DNA of 64,000 bases from Sphingopyxis sp. Root154 (lineage in GTDB: Bacteria > Pseudomonadota > Alphaproteobacteria > Sphingomonadales > Sphingomonadaceae), in the NCBI RefSeq assembly GCF_001427105.1, contig NZ_LMGI01000001.1, forward strand, positions 682,001-746,000, given 5' to 3'. The notes under the pieces were generated by a model, which was not told the origin of the DNA, made no database searches, and saw only the letters and a list, made by a program, of their open reading frames with translations. Positions 37,529 through 46,080 of the stretch are shown here, in pieces; positions within the stretch are counted from its first letter, which is position 1; each line of letters begins with the position of its first letter. The translations under genes and the position numbers were made by a program.

Positions 37529-37541
37529 GAGAATCGTTCTC
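37529..37541. promoter_or_regulatory. Second Fur-like palindrome
   Basis: GAGAA-TCG-TTCTC is a perfect dyad 44 bases further upstream of the first, in the form often seen in Fur sites (GAGAATCGTTCTC). Tandem sites would give tight iron repression. Confidence 0.5.
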
Positions 37542-37586
37542 GAAAAAATCACTCGGCGAAGCGAATAGGAAAAACCGCCAATATAT

Positions 37587-37617
37587 GTCGTCATCCCGGC
37601 GAAGGCCGGATGACGAC
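37587..37617. repeat. REP-like hairpin in the phoH-receptor gap
   Basis: GTCGTCATCCCGGC and GGCCGGATGACGAC form a near-perfect hairpin with loop GAA. Such CGTCATCCCGGC units are widespread repeats in sphingomonads. With 37735-37771 it fills most of the 331-base gap between the heme receptor start and phoH. Confidence 0.6.
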
Positions 37618-37734
37618 AAAGAGTAGGGACATGATCCTTCCTGTCGCCCAGCGATGGGAAGGTGGCAGCGCGAAGCGCTGACGAAGGAGCGATGACGCGA
37701 CGTCGCTGCACCTCCACCACTCAACTACGATGAG

Positions 37735-37771
37735 CGGTCCCCCTCCCCATGACTTCGCCACAGGGAGGATC
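37735..37771 (-). repeat. Hairpin repeat after phoH, copy B of the gltB 3' element
   Basis: On the minus strand this matches 340-373 at 28 of the first 30 bases (GATCCTCCCTGTGGC core) and begins 8 bases after the phoH stop. Both copies have the same orientation relative to the gene they follow. Confidence 0.65.
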
Positions 37772-37779
37772 TTTGGGAC

Positions 37780-38787
37780 TTAAGCCCCCGGCCCTTCATA
37801 GGCATCGACGATGCGCCCGACGATCGGGTGGCGGACGACGTCGGCGCTGGTGAAGTAGCTGACGTTGATGCCTTCCAGCCCTTCGAGCCGGCCGACCGCG
37901 TCGGCGAGGCCCGAGGTTGCGGGGATCGGCAAGTCGACCTGCTTGGGGTCGCCGCAGACCACCATGCGGCTGTTCATGCCGAAGCGGGTGAGGAACATCT
38001 TCATCTGTGGGATCGTCGTGTTCTGCGCCTCGTCGAGGATGATGAAGGCGTCGGCGAGCGTCCGCCCGCGCATGAAGGCGAGCGGCGCGATCTCGATCTC
38101 ACCGCTCGCGATCCGGCGCTCGACCTGCTCGGCGGGCAGACAGTCGTGGAGCGCGTCGTAGAGCGGGCGGAGATAGGGATCGACCTTTTCCTTCATGTCG
38201 CCGGGAAGGAAGCCAAGCTTTTCACCCGCCTCGACCGCGGGGCGCGACAGGATCAGGCGCTGGACGCTGCCGGTGATGAGCTGCGCCACAGCCTGGGCGA
38301 CCGCGAGATAGGTCTTGCCCGTGCCCGCCGGGCCGAGCGCGAAAATCACGTCGTCGCGCGCGAGCGCCTGCATATAAGGGACCTGCGACGGCGCGCGCGG
38401 GACGATCGTTTTTTTGCGCGTGCGGATCATGATCGGCGGCGCTTCGTCCTTGTCGTGGCGGATGATGCCCGCGAGCGTGGGCTGCGCCGACATCGCGATC
38501 ACGCCGTCGACGAGGCCGGTATCGACCTCCTGCCCCTGTTCGATGCGGTTATAGAGTTCGGTGAGCACATCGCGCGCGCGCGCCGCGGCCTCGGCCTCGC
38601 CCTCGATCTGCACACGGTTGCCGCGCGCCGAGATATAGACACCAAGGCGGTTTTCGATCGCAACAAGGTTGCGATCGAACTCACCGAAGAGAATGCCCAA
38701 AAGCTGCGTTCGCTCAAATTCCGCCGTCAGTCGGACGCGGTCGCCGGGTTCGGCGGGGGTGGAGGCGGTCAGCGGGCGTTTGGACAT
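37780..38787 (-). CDS. phoH: PhoH family ATPase (PhoH/YbeZ type)
   Basis: 335 residues from ATG 38787. A KH-like N-terminal part (LGILFGEFDRNLVAIENRLGVYISARGNRVQIEGEAEAAARAR) precedes the ATPase with Walker A GPAGTGKTYLA and Walker B AFIILDEAQNTT, and a PYLRPLYDAL region. YbeZ-type proteins work with YbeY in RNA metabolism. It follows miaB by 130 bases, as in most alphaproteobacteria, but ybeY is displaced 9 kb downstream. Confidence 0.94.
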   Translation of the reverse strand: MSKRPLTASTPAEPGDRVRLTAEFERTQLLGILFGEFDRNLVAIENRLGVYISARGNRVQIEGEAEAAARARDVLTELYNRIEQGQEVDTGLVDGVIAMSAQPTLAGIIRHDKDEAPPIMIRTRKKTIVPRAPSQVPYMQALARDDVIFALGPAGTGKTYLAVAQAVAQLITGSVQRLILSRPAVEAGEKLGFLPGDMKEKVDPYLRPLYDALHDCLPAEQVERRIASGEIEIAPLAFMRGRTLADAFIILDEAQNTTIPQMKMFLTRFGMNSRMVVCGDPKQVDLPIPATSGLADAVGRLEGLEGINVSYFTSADVVRHPIVGRIVDAYEGPGA

Positions 38788-38917
38788 ATGGGCAAGGCTC
38801 CTTCGATCGACGACATGACTGTAGCCCCGCCAAGACGGGAGTCCATGACTTGCGGACTGCGAATAGGACGGAAGGCGACGGAGTGTGTCTTCGGGGAGAC
38901 AGCTTCCGTCCGTCGCA

Positions 38918-40267
38918 CTAAGCGACCTCTTCCAGCAATGCCTCGGCGCCAACGCTGTTGGCACCGGCCGAGGTGATGCGAACATCGATCATATCGCCGA
39001 TCTTCAGCCCCGGCGCGATAACATGCACCGACTGGAGCCAGGGCGACTTGCCGATCAGCTGGCCGTCGAGCTTGCCCTTGCGTTCGAGGAGCAGGCGCGT
39101 TGTGCGGCCGACGGTAGCCTCGTTGAACCCCTGCTGCTGTTCGTTGAGCAGCGCTTGCAGCCGCTGGAGACGGTCGTTGAGGACGGCTTCATCGATCTGG
39201 TCGTCCATCGTCGCGGCGGGGGTGCCGGGGCGGCGCGAATATTTGAAGCTGTACGCCATCGCATAATTAGTCGCACGGACGATATCGAGCGTCGCCTCGA
39301 AATCGGCGTCGGTCTCGCCGGGGAAGCCGACGATGAAGTCGCCCGAGATCGCGATATCGGGACGCACGGCGCGCACGCGTTCGATGATTTTCAGATAGCT
39401 TTCGACCGAGTGGCTGCGGTTCATCGCGGCGAGGATGCGGTCGCTGCCCGCCTGCACCGGCAAATGCAGAAAGGGCATCAGCTTGTCGATCTCGCCATGC
39501 GCGGCGATCAGCCCGTCGGTCATGTCGTTGGGATGGCTGGTCGTATAACGGATGCGCTCCAGCCCGTCCTCGCGCGCGAGCTCGCGGATCAGGCCGTCGA
39601 GGCCGATCGTCCGCCCCTTGTCGTCCTCGCCGTCCCATGCGTTGACGTTCTGGCCGAGCAAGGTGATTTCGCGCACCCCGCCCGCGACGAGCGCGCGCGC
39701 TTCGGCGATCAGGTCGGCGAACGGCCGGCTGATCTCGGCGCCGCGGGTATAGGGCACGACGCAGTAAGTGCAGAATTTGTCGCAGCCTTCCTGCACGGTC
39801 AGGAAGGCGGTCGGGCGCTGGCCGCCCGCACGCTTGGGCAACGCACCGAATTTGCTTTCGAGCGGCATGTCGAGATCCACCGCCTTCTCGCCGCGCGCGG
39901 CGCGCGCGATCAGGTCGGGCAGGCGGTGATAGGCCTGCGGGCCGACGACGACATCGACGGTCGGAGCGCGGCGCGCGATCTCGGCGCCCTCGGCCTGTGC
40001 GACGCAGCCGGCGACCGCGATCGTCGGGCGGCTGCCGTCGGCGCGCTTCAGCCGGCCGATGTCCGAATAGACTTTTTCGGCCGCCTTTTCGCGGATGTGA
40101 CAGGTGTTGAGCACGACGAGGTCGGCGTCGGCGCCGTCGGCGGCGGCGACATAGCCTTCTGCGCCCAGCATCTCGGCCATGCGCTCGCCGTCATAGACGT
40201 TCATCTGGCAGCCGAAGGATTTGACGTGGAATGTCTTTTGAGGACTTGGGGGAGAGTCGGATTTCAT
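38918..40267 (-). CDS. miaB: tRNA-2-methylthio-N6-isopentenyladenosine synthase MiaB
   Basis: 449 residues. UPF0004 domain with [16 protein letters not shown] and the later cysteines CHIREKA and GCVAQAEG (second Fe-S cluster), radical SAM motif [16 protein letters not shown], and a TRAM domain at the end ([29 protein letters not shown]). It adds the methylthio group at A37 of tRNAs. ATG 40267 is taken from family length. It lies 8 bases downstream of the acyltransferase gene. Confidence 0.97.
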   Translation of the reverse strand: MKSDSPPSPQKTFHVKSFGCQMNVYDGERMAEMLGAEGYVAAADGADADLVVLNTCHIREKAAEKVYSDIGRLKRADGSRPTIAVAGCVAQAEGAEIARRAPTVDVVVGPQAYHRLPDLIARAARGEKAVDLDMPLESKFGALPKRAGGQRPTAFLTVQEGCDKFCTYCVVPYTRGAEISRPFADLIAEARALVAGGVREITLLGQNVNAWDGEDDKGRTIGLDGLIRELAREDGLERIRYTTSHPNDMTDGLIAAHGEIDKLMPFLHLPVQAGSDRILAAMNRSHSVESYLKIIERVRAVRPDIAISGDFIVGFPGETDADFEATLDIVRATNYAMAYSFKYSRRPGTPAATMDDQIDEAVLNDRLQRLQALLNEQQQGFNEATVGRTTRLLLERKGKLDGQLIGKSPWLQSVHVIAPGLKIGDMIDVRITSAGANSVGAEALLEEVA

Positions 40268-40274
40268 CGGCGCC

Positions 40275-41063
40275 CTATAGGCGATGCGGCGCGCTGGCGG
40301 AAGACCGTGCGATTTCCGCCGCAATCGTCGCGCGCGCCGCCTCTGCGAGCAGCTTGCGGTCGGCCTCGACGATGTCGGGAAGCGGGTCGAGATAGTGGAT
40401 CGTCAGATGGACCGGGCGCTTGCGCGCGAGCAGCCGCTTGAAATTGTCCAACCCTGATTCGGGATCGAGCCAGGCGATATCGTTCGCCTCGGACCCATAA
40501 TCGAGAAACACCGGCTGCACGCGCAGGTTCGGCGGCGTCGGGATCACCGCCTGGAACAGTGAGGCACGGAACGGCAGCAGGCCATCGCCCGGCCCGGTCG
40601 TGCCTTCGGGGAAAAGTGTCACCGGGCGGCCGCGGGCGAGCGCGCCCCGCAGCTCGTTCGCCTGGTTGTGGATTTCGCGCCGCGCCTCGCGCTGGACATA
40701 AATCGTGTGGTTCTGGTCGGCGAGCCAGCCGACGAGCGGTGCGGACCCGATTTCCGCCTTCGACACGAACGCCGAGCGCGCGGCGCCGCCGAGCGCGAGA
40801 ATGTCGAGCCAGCTGACATGGTTCGACACGAAGAGGACGTTGCGCCTGAGCCGCGTGCCAGTCGTGCGGATGCGCAGCCCGGCGATCCAGCCGACGGCGT
40901 TGAGAAAAGCCATCACCATCGGCGATGGACGACGGGCGGCGCGGTAGAGGAGGTGCGGGACGATCAGGAAAAGCAGCGCCAGCACCATCAAGGCGAGACG
41001 GGAGATCGTCCGCCAGGTGATCGAGGCGCGATCAGTCGCGCTTGCGATCGATGGCGACACCAT
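40275..41063 (-). CDS. plsC: 1-acyl-sn-glycerol-3-phosphate acyltransferase (PlsC type)
   Basis: 262 residues. One N-terminal membrane segment ([21 protein letters not shown]), then the acyltransferase motifs NHVSWLD (HX4D) and FPEGTTG. It makes phosphatidic acid from lysophosphatidic acid. The start at 41063 overlaps the end of fur by 32 bases; a start a little downstream is possible. Order fur, plsC, miaB is common in alphaproteobacteria. Confidence 0.9.
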   Translation of the reverse strand: MVSPSIASATDRASITWRTISRLALMVLALLFLIVPHLLYRAARRPSPMVMAFLNAVGWIAGLRIRTTGTRLRRNVLFVSNHVSWLDILALGGAARSAFVSKAEIGSAPLVGWLADQNHTIYVQREARREIHNQANELRGALARGRPVTLFPEGTTGPGDGLLPFRASLFQAVIPTPPNLRVQPVFLDYGSEANDIAWLDPESGLDNFKRLLARKRPVHLTIHYLDPLPDIVEADRKLLAEAARATIAAEIARSSASAPHRL

Positions 41064-41457
41064 AAAGCTCCATGCGATGGTCGACGAGGCGGAAGCCCAG
41101 TCGTTCGGCGATCACCTTTTGCAACGCCTCGAGCTCGGGATCGACGAATTCGATCACCTTGCCCGTTTCGACGTCGATCAGATGATCGTGATGCGCCTCG
41201 GGCGCGGCTTCGTAGCGCGAGCGGCCGTCGCCGAAATCATGGCGGTCGAGGATGCCCGCCTCTTCGAACAGACGGACGGTGCGGTAGACGGTAGCGATCG
41301 AAATGCCGCTGTCGACCTTTGACGCGCGCTCATACAGCGTCTCGACGTCGGGATGATCCTCCGAATCCGAAATGACGCGCGCGATGATGCGGCGCTGCTC
41401 GGTGATGCGGAGCCCCTTTTCGTGGCACAGGGCCTCGAGATCGATATTGCCGGACAT
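41032..41457 (-). CDS. fur: Fur family metalloregulator
   Basis: 141 residues. DNA-binding wing LCHEKGLRITEQRRIIARVISDSEDHPDVETLYERA and ISIATVYRTVRLFEEAGIL, then the metal-binding AHHDHLIDVETGKVIEFVDPELE. The usual zinc cysteines of the E. coli type (CxxC after HDHLI) are missing (DVETG), as in many alphaproteobacterial Fur/Mur proteins, so iron or manganese may be sensed. Candidate target sites lie before the heme receptor. ATG 41457 fits the family start. Confidence 0.93.
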   Translation of the reverse strand: MSGNIDLEALCHEKGLRITEQRRIIARVISDSEDHPDVETLYERASKVDSGISIATVYRTVRLFEEAGILDRHDFGDGRSRYEAAPEAHHDHLIDVETGKVIEFVDPELEALQKVIAERLGFRLVDHRMELYGVAIDRKRD

Positions 41458-41592
41458 GCTTGCCTTTCCTGCGGATGCAGCCGTGTTTGTCTTTGTTACA
41501 AACTGTATAGGCACGCCCTGCGGATAGGACAAGGGCGGCCCCCTGTGACGCCGCCCTTCCCTGCTCCGGCTGGAGCGATTTATCGCAAAGTG

Positions 41593-42027
41593 TCAGGCTT
41601 TCGGTTTGCGCTTGCGCCCGCCGCCGCGGCCCTTGGTGCCGAGGCCGATTTCCTTGGCCAGCGCGCGGCGCTTTTCGGCATAGTTCGGCGCGACCATCGG
41701 ATAGTCGGCGGGCAGGCCCCATTTGGCGCGATAGTCGTCGGGGGTCATGCCATAATGCGTCATCAGGTGGCGGCGCAGCATCTTGAGCTTTTTGCCGTCT
41801 TCGAGACAGGTGATGTAGTCGGGCTTGACCGATGTGCGGATCGACACCGCCGGCACCAGCTTTTCCTCGACGACCGGCTCGGTCCCAAGACCCGACAGCG
41901 CGGCGTGTACATTATTTATCAAAATGGAGAGATCCGAAATGGCGACGCTGTTGTTGCTGACGTGCGCGGCGACGATGTCAGCGGTAAGCGTAACGAGCAT
42001 CTCGTTGGTATCGGCTTGGTCGGACAT
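41593..42027 (-). CDS. MucR/Ros family transcriptional regulator
   Basis: 144 residues. Zinc-finger-like region YITCLEDGKKLKMLRRHLMTHYGMTPDDYRAKWGLPADYPMVAPNYAEKRRALAKEIGLG, with a basic tail (GRGGGRKRKPKA). MucR proteins act as nucleoid-type regulators of exopolysaccharide, motility and cell cycle genes in alphaproteobacteria. It sits alone between rimI and fur, with 109 bases of upstream sequence. Confidence 0.94.
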   Translation of the reverse strand: MSDQADTNEMLVTLTADIVAAHVSNNSVAISDLSILINNVHAALSGLGTEPVVEEKLVPAVSIRTSVKPDYITCLEDGKKLKMLRRHLMTHYGMTPDDYRAKWGLPADYPMVAPNYAEKRRALAKEIGLGTKGRGGGRKRKPKA

Positions 42028-42136
42028 GAGACTATTCCTTGATTCTTATTACCCAGAAGAAAGGTCGGCGAATATTGGATTTGTTCTTCCGCCAGTCAGA
42101 ATACTGCCACTTTGGATGGAATTCCGCAATGACCGA

Positions 42137-42619
42137 TCAGTCCGGCTTCTGTCCTCGCGCCGATCGGCGCATCGTAATTGCGTCGCGCACCACCCCGTCA
42201 TTGCCTCGATAATAGGCCGGCCGTCGGCCGCACTCTGCAAAACCTGCGCTCTCATAGAGATGAACCGCGTCATTATCGGCGCGCATTTCAAGAAAATAAT
42301 CTTCGGCACCCTGTTCGGCGGCCCATGCCCGCCAGTCGTCGATCAGTAATGCGCCGATACCGCGGCCGCGAAACTGCGGGTCGACCGCGAGCAATAATAA
42401 TTCGCTTTCGGGCCCGGCGATGCGCGCCGCCGAGAAACCGCAAGCGTGATCGCCGTCCCACGCGAGGCACACGCGCGCCGAGGGCAGCGCGAACAAGGTC
42501 AAAAGCTGCGCGCCGCTCCACGCTTCACCATAGGCGGGCTCGAACGCGGCCTCCATCACACGCATCACAGCGGCGAGATCGCCGACGCGGGCGGCGGCGA
42601 GGCGGATGGCGCCCGTCAT
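42137..42619 (-). CDS. rimI: GNAT acetyltransferase, probable ribosomal protein S18 alanine N-acetyltransferase
   Basis: 160 residues with the acetyl-CoA loop VDPQFRGRGIGALLIDDWRAWA (RxxGxG/A) and the C-terminal LYESAGFAECGRRPAYY motif of RimI. It overlaps tsaB by 4 bases, the usual tsaB-rimI order. RimI acetylates the N-terminus of S18 in E. coli; the partner here is inferred. Confidence 0.9.
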   Translation of the reverse strand: MTGAIRLAAARVGDLAAVMRVMEAAFEPAYGEAWSGAQLLTLFALPSARVCLAWDGDHACGFSAARIAGPESELLLLAVDPQFRGRGIGALLIDDWRAWAAEQGAEDYFLEMRADNDAVHLYESAGFAECGRRPAYYRGNDGVVRDAITMRRSARGQKPD

Positions 42620-43233
42620 GCCGGCGCCATCGGCTTGGCATCGGGTGCGCGGCCGTAAATCGGGCTGGGTCGATCGATCAGCAAGGCGGGCGGCAGCCGC
42701 AGGAAGGCGCGCGCATCGGGCAGCGCCGCCAGCGCGCGCCCGGTACCGCGGCGCGCGACAAAGGGCTCGGCGCGATTGCCGACGACCAGTTCGTCGCCGA
42801 TCAGGACGGCGTCATCGGGCACGAGCGAGCGAATTTCGCCGCGCGGCGACAGGTCCGCCGCGAACGGCTGGACGAACCATTGGCCGTGGCCGCCCTCCAT
42901 CACCACCAGCGCGCCGCCGGCCGCCGCGATGTCATCGGCGCAGCCGGCCGCAACCAGCGCGAGCGTCGAAAAGCCATGCACGGGCACCTGCCAGCCAAGC
43001 GCCAGCGCGCGCGCCGCCGCAACGCCGATCCGGACTCCGGCAAAGCTGCCCGGGCCGCATCCCGCGACGACGACGTCGGCGCGGCCGCCGTCCGCGAGTT
43101 CGGCGATCAGCGGAACCAGCCGTTCGGCATGGCCGCGGCCGATCACCTCATGACGATGGTCGACGACCGCCCCGGCCTCCAGCAGCGCCACCGAACAGGC
43201 TTCGCTCGCCGAATCGATGACCAGATACCGCAT
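42616..43233 (-). CDS. tsaB: tRNA threonylcarbamoyladenosine biosynthesis protein TsaB
   Basis: 205 residues of the ASKHA fold without the ATP site: LVIDSASEACSVALLEAGAVV, GHAERLVPLIAELA and GCGPGSFAGVRIGVAAARALALGWQVPVHGFSTL are TsaB signatures. It is the scaffold of the TsaBDE complex making t6A37 in tRNA. The 4-base overlap with rimI indicates coupling. Confidence 0.94.
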   Translation of the reverse strand: MRYLVIDSASEACSVALLEAGAVVDHRHEVIGRGHAERLVPLIAELADGGRADVVVAGCGPGSFAGVRIGVAAARALALGWQVPVHGFSTLALVAAGCADDIAAAGGALVVMEGGHGQWFVQPFAADLSPRGEIRSLVPDDAVLIGDELVVGNRAEPFVARRGTGRALAALPDARAFLRLPPALLIDRPSPIYGRAPDAKPMAPA

Positions 43234-43251
43234 GGGGGATCGAGCGCCCGG

Positions 43252-43845
43252 TCAGGCGATGCGGTTGAAGCGGGCGAAATCGGGGCGCGGGCTGCGATCG
43301 AAGATCGTTGCCGCATCGCCATAGCCGAGCGTCGAGATGAAATTGCTCTTCACATTCGGCTGGTCGGCGAAGAAGGCTTCGTCGACAGCCGCGTTGTTGA
43401 ACCCCGACATCGGTCCGGTATCAAGCCCCAGCGCACGCGCGGCGAGGATGAAATAGGCGCCCTGGAGGGTGGCATTACGGAAAGCGGTCGTCTGCGCCAG
43501 CGCCTCGTTACCCGCGAACCAGCTGCGCGCGTCGGTATGCGGGAAGAATTCAGGCAGATTTTCGTAAAATTCATTGTCGCTCGCGATGATCGCGGTGACC
43601 GGCGCCTTCAGAATCTTTTCCTCGTTCCCCGGTATAGCGTGCGCGGCGAGCTTCGCCTTCGCCTCGTCGGTCACGCACCAGACGATCCGCGCCGGCAGGC
43701 TGTTGGCGCTGGTCGGGCCGAATTTAACCAGATCCCAGATCGCGTGCAGCTGCGCTTCCGAAACGGGCTTGTCGAGATAGCCGTTATAGGTGCGCGCGGT
43801 ACGAAACAGCTGGTCGAGAGCGCTGTCGGAAAGCGGCTCGCTCAT
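43252..43845 (-). CDS. Nitroreductase family protein, RutE/malonic semialdehyde reductase type
   Basis: 197 residues. The N-terminus DQLFRTARTYNGYLDKPVSEAQLHAIWDLVKFGPTSANSLPARIVW and the motif ALGLDTGPMSGFNNAAVDEAFF are typical of the RutE/HadB subgroup, FMN enzymes reducing small semialdehydes or nitro compounds. No other rut genes are near, so a pyrimidine pathway role is not supported by context. It lies between nifU and tsaB. Confidence 0.88.
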   Translation of the reverse strand: MSEPLSDSALDQLFRTARTYNGYLDKPVSEAQLHAIWDLVKFGPTSANSLPARIVWCVTDEAKAKLAAHAIPGNEEKILKAPVTAIIASDNEFYENLPEFFPHTDARSWFAGNEALAQTTAFRNATLQGAYFILAARALGLDTGPMSGFNNAAVDEAFFADQPNVKSNFISTLGYGDAATIFDRSPRPDFARFNRIA

Positions 43846-43871
43846 GGGTTATCTCCTGAAATGATTTTTGG

Positions 43872-44444
43872 TCAGACGGCGTGGACTGCCGTTACCTCAG
43901 GCACATAATGTTTCAAGAGGGACTCGATGCCATTCTTCAGCGTCGCGGTCGAGGATGGGCATCCCGCGCACGCGCCCTGCATCTTGAGATAGACGTTGCC
44001 CTTGTCGAAACCGCGATAGACGATGTCGCCGCCGTCGTTGGCGACCGCCGGGCGGACGCGCGTTTCGATGAGTTCCTTGATCTGCTCGATGATGTCAGCG
44101 TCGGCGGGATCGTCGGCGAAGCCCTCATCCTCGGCCGGAACCGAAAAACCCGCGCTCGCGGCGTTGAACAGCGGCACGTCGGCGAGGAAATGGTCCATGA
44201 CGATACCAAGCACGTCGGGCTTCGCGTCGGCCCATTCGGCGCCCGGCGCGATCGTCACCGACACGAAATCGCGGCCAAAGAAGACCCCCGTCACGTCGCC
44301 GAGCGAGAAGAGCGCGCTCGCGAGCGGCGACGCCTCGGCCTCTTCGGGGCCGGCAAAGTCGCGGGTTCCCGCCTCCATCACCGCCCGGCCGGGCAGGAAT
44401 TTGAGCGTCGCGGGATTGGGCGTCGATTCGGTTTCGATCAGCAT
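43872..44444 (-). CDS. NifU family iron-sulfur cluster scaffold protein
   Basis: 190 residues: an N-terminal Scaffold Nfu domain (IETESTPNPATLKFLPGRAVMEAGTRDFAG...SPLASALFSLGDVTGVFFGRDFVSVT) and a C-terminal Nfu domain with the cluster-binding CAGC motif (MQGACAGCPSSTATLKNGIESLL). It carries a 4Fe-4S cluster to target enzymes. ATG 44444 is chosen; an ATG 9 bases upstream is equally possible. First gene of the conserved block nifU to phoH. Confidence 0.94.
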   Translation of the reverse strand: MLIETESTPNPATLKFLPGRAVMEAGTRDFAGPEEAEASPLASALFSLGDVTGVFFGRDFVSVTIAPGAEWADAKPDVLGIVMDHFLADVPLFNAASAGFSVPAEDEGFADDPADADIIEQIKELIETRVRPAVANDGGDIVYRGFDKGNVYLKMQGACAGCPSSTATLKNGIESLLKHYVPEVTAVHAV

Positions 44445-44507
44445 GACGTGCATGTGGGGCGCAGCGAGGCTTTGTGCAAGATGACATGGATGCGCTAAGG
44501 CGCGGCG

Positions 44508-45377
44508 ATGCGTCCTTTCACCCATTTTGCCGCGCTCGACTGGTCGGGCGCCCGCGGACCGCGCCAGCGCGGGATCGCCCTGGCGGTCGCATGCGGCAGC
44601 GCGGCGCCCGCGCTGGTGCGGCCGGGCCATATCTGGTCGCGGGCCGAAATCCTCGATTGGCTGGAGGGCGTCGCCGCGGCGGGCGAGAATATGCTGATCG
44701 GTTTCGACTTTTCGGCCGCCTTCGCCTTTGCCGACCATAGCGCCTATTTCCCCGGCTGGGCGGAGAGCCCGGCCGACATGCGTGCGCTGTGGGCGCTCGT
44801 CGAACATCTGGCGGGCGGCGATCCGCATTATGAAGCGGGCGGTTTCCTGGCGCATCCCGAAGCGCGGCGGCATTTCCGGCACCGCGGCGAGGCCGGCGAC
44901 CTGTTCGAAGCCGGTGCGGGACGGCTGCGCGTCGTCGAGCGGCACCAGCGGGCGACAAAACAGGCGGCGAGCGTCAGCAATTTCAATCTCGTCGGTGCGG
45001 CGCAGGTCGGCAAGGCCAGCCTGTCGGGCATGCGCCTGCTCCATCGGCTCTCGAAACGCATCCCATTGTGGCCCGGCGATCCGGTGCCCGCGGCGGGGCC
45101 GATGCTGGTCGAAATCTACACCAGCCTCGCCGCGCGCGCGGCCGGGTTGCCCCCGGGGCGCAGCAAGATCCGCGACGGCGCGGCACTCGACGCGGCGCTC
45201 GCCGCGCTGGGTTCGCCGCCGTGCCGTTTGATGGGTGCCGTCAGCGATCATGCGAGCGATGCGCTGCTGACCGCAGCCTGGCTGCGCGCGATCGCCGGCG
45301 ACGCCGCCCCCTGGTCGCCGTCGCCGCTGACGCGCCGCCTCGCGCGAACCGAGGGCTGGACCTTTGGCATCATCTGA
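44508..45377 (+). CDS. Protein of unknown function, possible DUF429-like RNase H fold
   Basis: 289 residues. The layout FAALDWSGARGP at the N-terminus, LIGFDFSAAFAFAD in the middle, VEIYTSLAARAAG and SDHASDALLTAAWLRAIAG near the end follows the acidic-residue pattern of DUF429-type RNase H-like proteins. This is a remote resemblance and I make no claim about activity. It is divergent from nifU and ends 77 bases before a tRNA gene. Confidence 0.6.
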   Translation: MRPFTHFAALDWSGARGPRQRGIALAVACGSAAPALVRPGHIWSRAEILDWLEGVAAAGENMLIGFDFSAAFAFADHSAYFPGWAESPADMRALWALVEHLAGGDPHYEAGGFLAHPEARRHFRHRGEAGDLFEAGAGRLRVVERHQRATKQAASVSNFNLVGAAQVGKASLSGMRLLHRLSKRIPLWPGDPVPAAGPMLVEIYTSLAARAAGLPPGRSKIRDGAALDAALAALGSPPCRLMGAVSDHASDALLTAAWLRAIAGDAAPWSPSPLTRRLARTEGWTFGII

Positions 45378-45454
45378 AAATTTCTCGCTCGCCGCATTTT
45401 CCCGACGTGGGATGTTTCCATCTGGCCGAAAAATGCTAAGGGGCGGTCAGCCGT

Positions 45455-45530
<76 letters not shown>

Positions 45531-45638
45531 TCAACATATTCAGTGGTTCCAGGAGCGCCTTAGGGCGCCGCCGGTCCGACGGCCGCCTCACAGCCATGAT
45601 TTCATTTTACCTGACCCCCAACCGAAGGAGATATATTT

Positions 45639-45986
45639 ATGAGCATAGAACGCCTGCATTCGGGCCCGCGCATGAGCCAGGCCGTGATCCACGGCGGCAT
45701 CGTTTATCTTGCCGGCCAGGTGGGCGCACCGGGCGAGGACGCGACCGCACAGACGCGTGCCATTCTTGCATCGATCGACGAATTGCTCGCCGAGGCCGGC
45801 ACCGACCGGTCGCACCTGCTCACGGCAATGATCTGGTTGGCCGATATGGCCGATTTCGCTGCCATGAACGTCGTTTGGGAAGAATGGATTGGCGGCACCA
45901 ATGCGCCGACGCGGGCGACTGGCGAAGTTCGCCTGGCAACGCCCGACTATCGCGTGGAAATCATCGTCAGCGCCGCTCGCCCCTGA
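45639..45986 (+). CDS. RidA family protein
   Basis: 115 residues. LHSGPRMSQAVIHGGIVYLAGQVG and the C-terminal GEVRLATPDYRVEIIVSAA, with the conserved arginine that binds the substrate carboxylate, define RidA/YjgF. It hydrolyses reactive enamine/imine intermediates. A strong ribosome site (AAGGAGATATATTT) precedes the ATG. A large hairpin follows at 46015-46069. Confidence 0.93.
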   Translation: MSIERLHSGPRMSQAVIHGGIVYLAGQVGAPGEDATAQTRAILASIDELLAEAGTDRSHLLTAMIWLADMADFAAMNVVWEEWIGGTNAPTRATGEVRLATPDYRVEIIVSAARP

Positions 45987-46014
45987 CGCAGAAACGAACG
46001 CTTCGGCCCGTCCT

Positions 46015-46069
46015 CAAGGCAGTCGAAGCAAGGCCGGGACTGTTTGACCTTGCTTCGCACTGCCTTGAG
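46015..46069. terminator. Long hairpin between ridA and the TonB receptor
   Basis: Arms 46015-46034 and 46049-46069 pair over about 20 bases with one bulged base (TCAAGGCAGT / ACTGCCTTGA at the base). It lies between convergent genes, 12 bases before the receptor stop. Likely a bidirectional terminator, or an old inverted repeat. Confidence 0.65.
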
Positions 46070-46080
46070 AAAGGATCCGA

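Noticed and set aside
43872..45251. A 459-codon frame extending the NifU gene upstream
   Set aside because: The extra part is antisense to the gene at 44508 and not protein-like. The Nfu domain starts at IETESTPNP just after 44444.
45531..45600. Possible terminator after tRNA-Thr (GAGCGCC...GGCGCC)
   Set aside because: The stem is short with a small loop and no U-run. It is too weak to call.
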